Shown here: positions 23,922 through 24,148 of the stretch, in pieces
Numbering within the stretch: the stretch's first letter is position 1
How the letters are laid out: every line of letters begins with the position of its first letter
Assembly (NCBI GenBank): GCA_023398615.1
Contig: JAEWSD010000207.1
Coordinates: 1-24,148 of the forward strand
Reading direction: 5' to 3'
Source: Bacillota bacterium
GTDB lineage: Bacteria; Bacillota; Clostridia; Lachnospirales; Lachnospiraceae
DNA length: 24,148 bases
Translations under genes and position numbers: made by a program
The notes under the pieces: model-generated
What the model saw: the letters and a program-made list of their open reading frames with translations, nothing else
What the model was told of the DNA's origin: nothing
Database searches by the model: none

Positions 23922-24148
23922 TCATACTTGCGGAAATTCAACCGTTACGGTTTTGGTATAGCGTCTGAGCGAATATTCACCGTCATGAGGCGCTCCGCAG
24001 TAGGCGGAAGACATATTTTCGCACGGGCAGACGCGCACAACACCTGTTTTAAAGAGCATCCGGGTAATCTCTTCCCGTTCCGCTTCTCCGCAAAGCAAGC
24101 CAACGGTCTGCAGGAAGTTCTTATACGGGTGAAGAACGGCTGTCAGCT
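23922..24148 (-). CDS. Probable LuxC-like acyl-CoA reductase, C-terminal fragment
   Basis: Only the last 74 codons are in the window; the 5' part lies beyond position 24148. The frame is open from the window edge to a TGA at 23922-23924. The fragment contains LHPYKNFLQTVGLL, then GVVRVCPCENM, then AYCGAPHDGEYSLRRYTK, which I read as the end of a LuxC-type fatty acyl-CoA reductase (aldehyde dehydrogenase superfamily). This rests on memory of the C-terminal pattern, and other aldehyde dehydrogenase-like families are possible. The catalytic cysteine region is not in view. The gene ends just before the promoter of the next operon. Confidence 0.5.
   Translation of the reverse strand, partial: LTAVLHPYKNFLQTVGLLCGEAEREEITRMLFKTGVVRVCPCENMSSAYCGAPHDGEYSLRRYTKTVTVEFPQV

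Noticed and set aside
1..24148. Defence island, prophage, CRISPR or toxin-antitoxin system
   Set aside because: The whole window is accounted for by conserved housekeeping-type genes on one strand with short gaps. No nuclease/effector cassette, integrase, transposase or regular repeat-spacer array is visible.

Overview
The window looks like a chromosomal segment of a low-to-moderate GC, Gram-positive anaerobe of the Clostridia, most likely a Lachnospiraceae-type organism. The evidence is the clostridial gene order (cmk-ispH-S1 protein, plsX-acpP-rnc-smc-ftsY, rimO-pgsA-cinA, and the paired TIGR03960/TIGR03936/RNase E-G cluster), strong AGGAGG-type ribosome binding sites, and lipoprotein signals of Gram-positive type. 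This placement is inferred from gene content, not from a search. All 21 genes I can support lie on the minus strand, so transcription runs from high to low coordinates. I see no plus-strand gene, tRNA, rRNA, CRISPR array, transposase or prophage.

Layout in transcription order. (1) 24148-23922: 3' end of a probable LuxC-like acyl-CoA reductase. (2) 23747-19374: B12-binding radical SAM protein, DUF2344 protein, RNase E/G and a YbaK-type tRNA deacylase, behind a good sigma-A promoter that is followed by a terminator-like hairpin in the leader. (3) 19193-17472: a VWA-domain lipoprotein. (4) 17385-14056: rimO, pgsA, cinA (ribosome modification, phospholipid synthesis, nucleotide repair or competence). 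(5) 13909-13250: a GerMN-like lipoprotein. (6) 13076-9053: HI0933-family flavoprotein, cmk, ispH and a four-domain S1 protein. (7) 9001-8222: a solitary cheR. (8) 7906-1: plsX, acpP, rnc, smc, ftsY, ilvA, behind a 17-bp-spaced sigma-A promoter and a roughly 150-nt structured leader.

The genes join lipid synthesis (plsX, acpP, pgsA), RNA processing and translation (rnc, rng, S1, rimO, ybaK), chromosome organisation and membrane targeting (smc, ftsY) and isoprenoid, nucleotide and amino acid supply (ispH, cmk, ilvA). This is ordinary housekeeping content. I do not see a new defence or mobile system. The less ordinary material is RNA-level and intergenic: a hairpin repeat present twice just after stop codons, a 16-bp bulged stem in front of the RNase III gene, a possible attenuator in front of the radical-SAM operon, a plsX leader that could pair with its own Shine-Dalgarno sequence, and several hairpin-rich gaps.

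Several starts were moved from the longest possible reading frame to an internal start codon with a better ribosome binding site or family fit (acpP, plsX, ispH, cinA, both lipoproteins, ybaK, TIGR03960).
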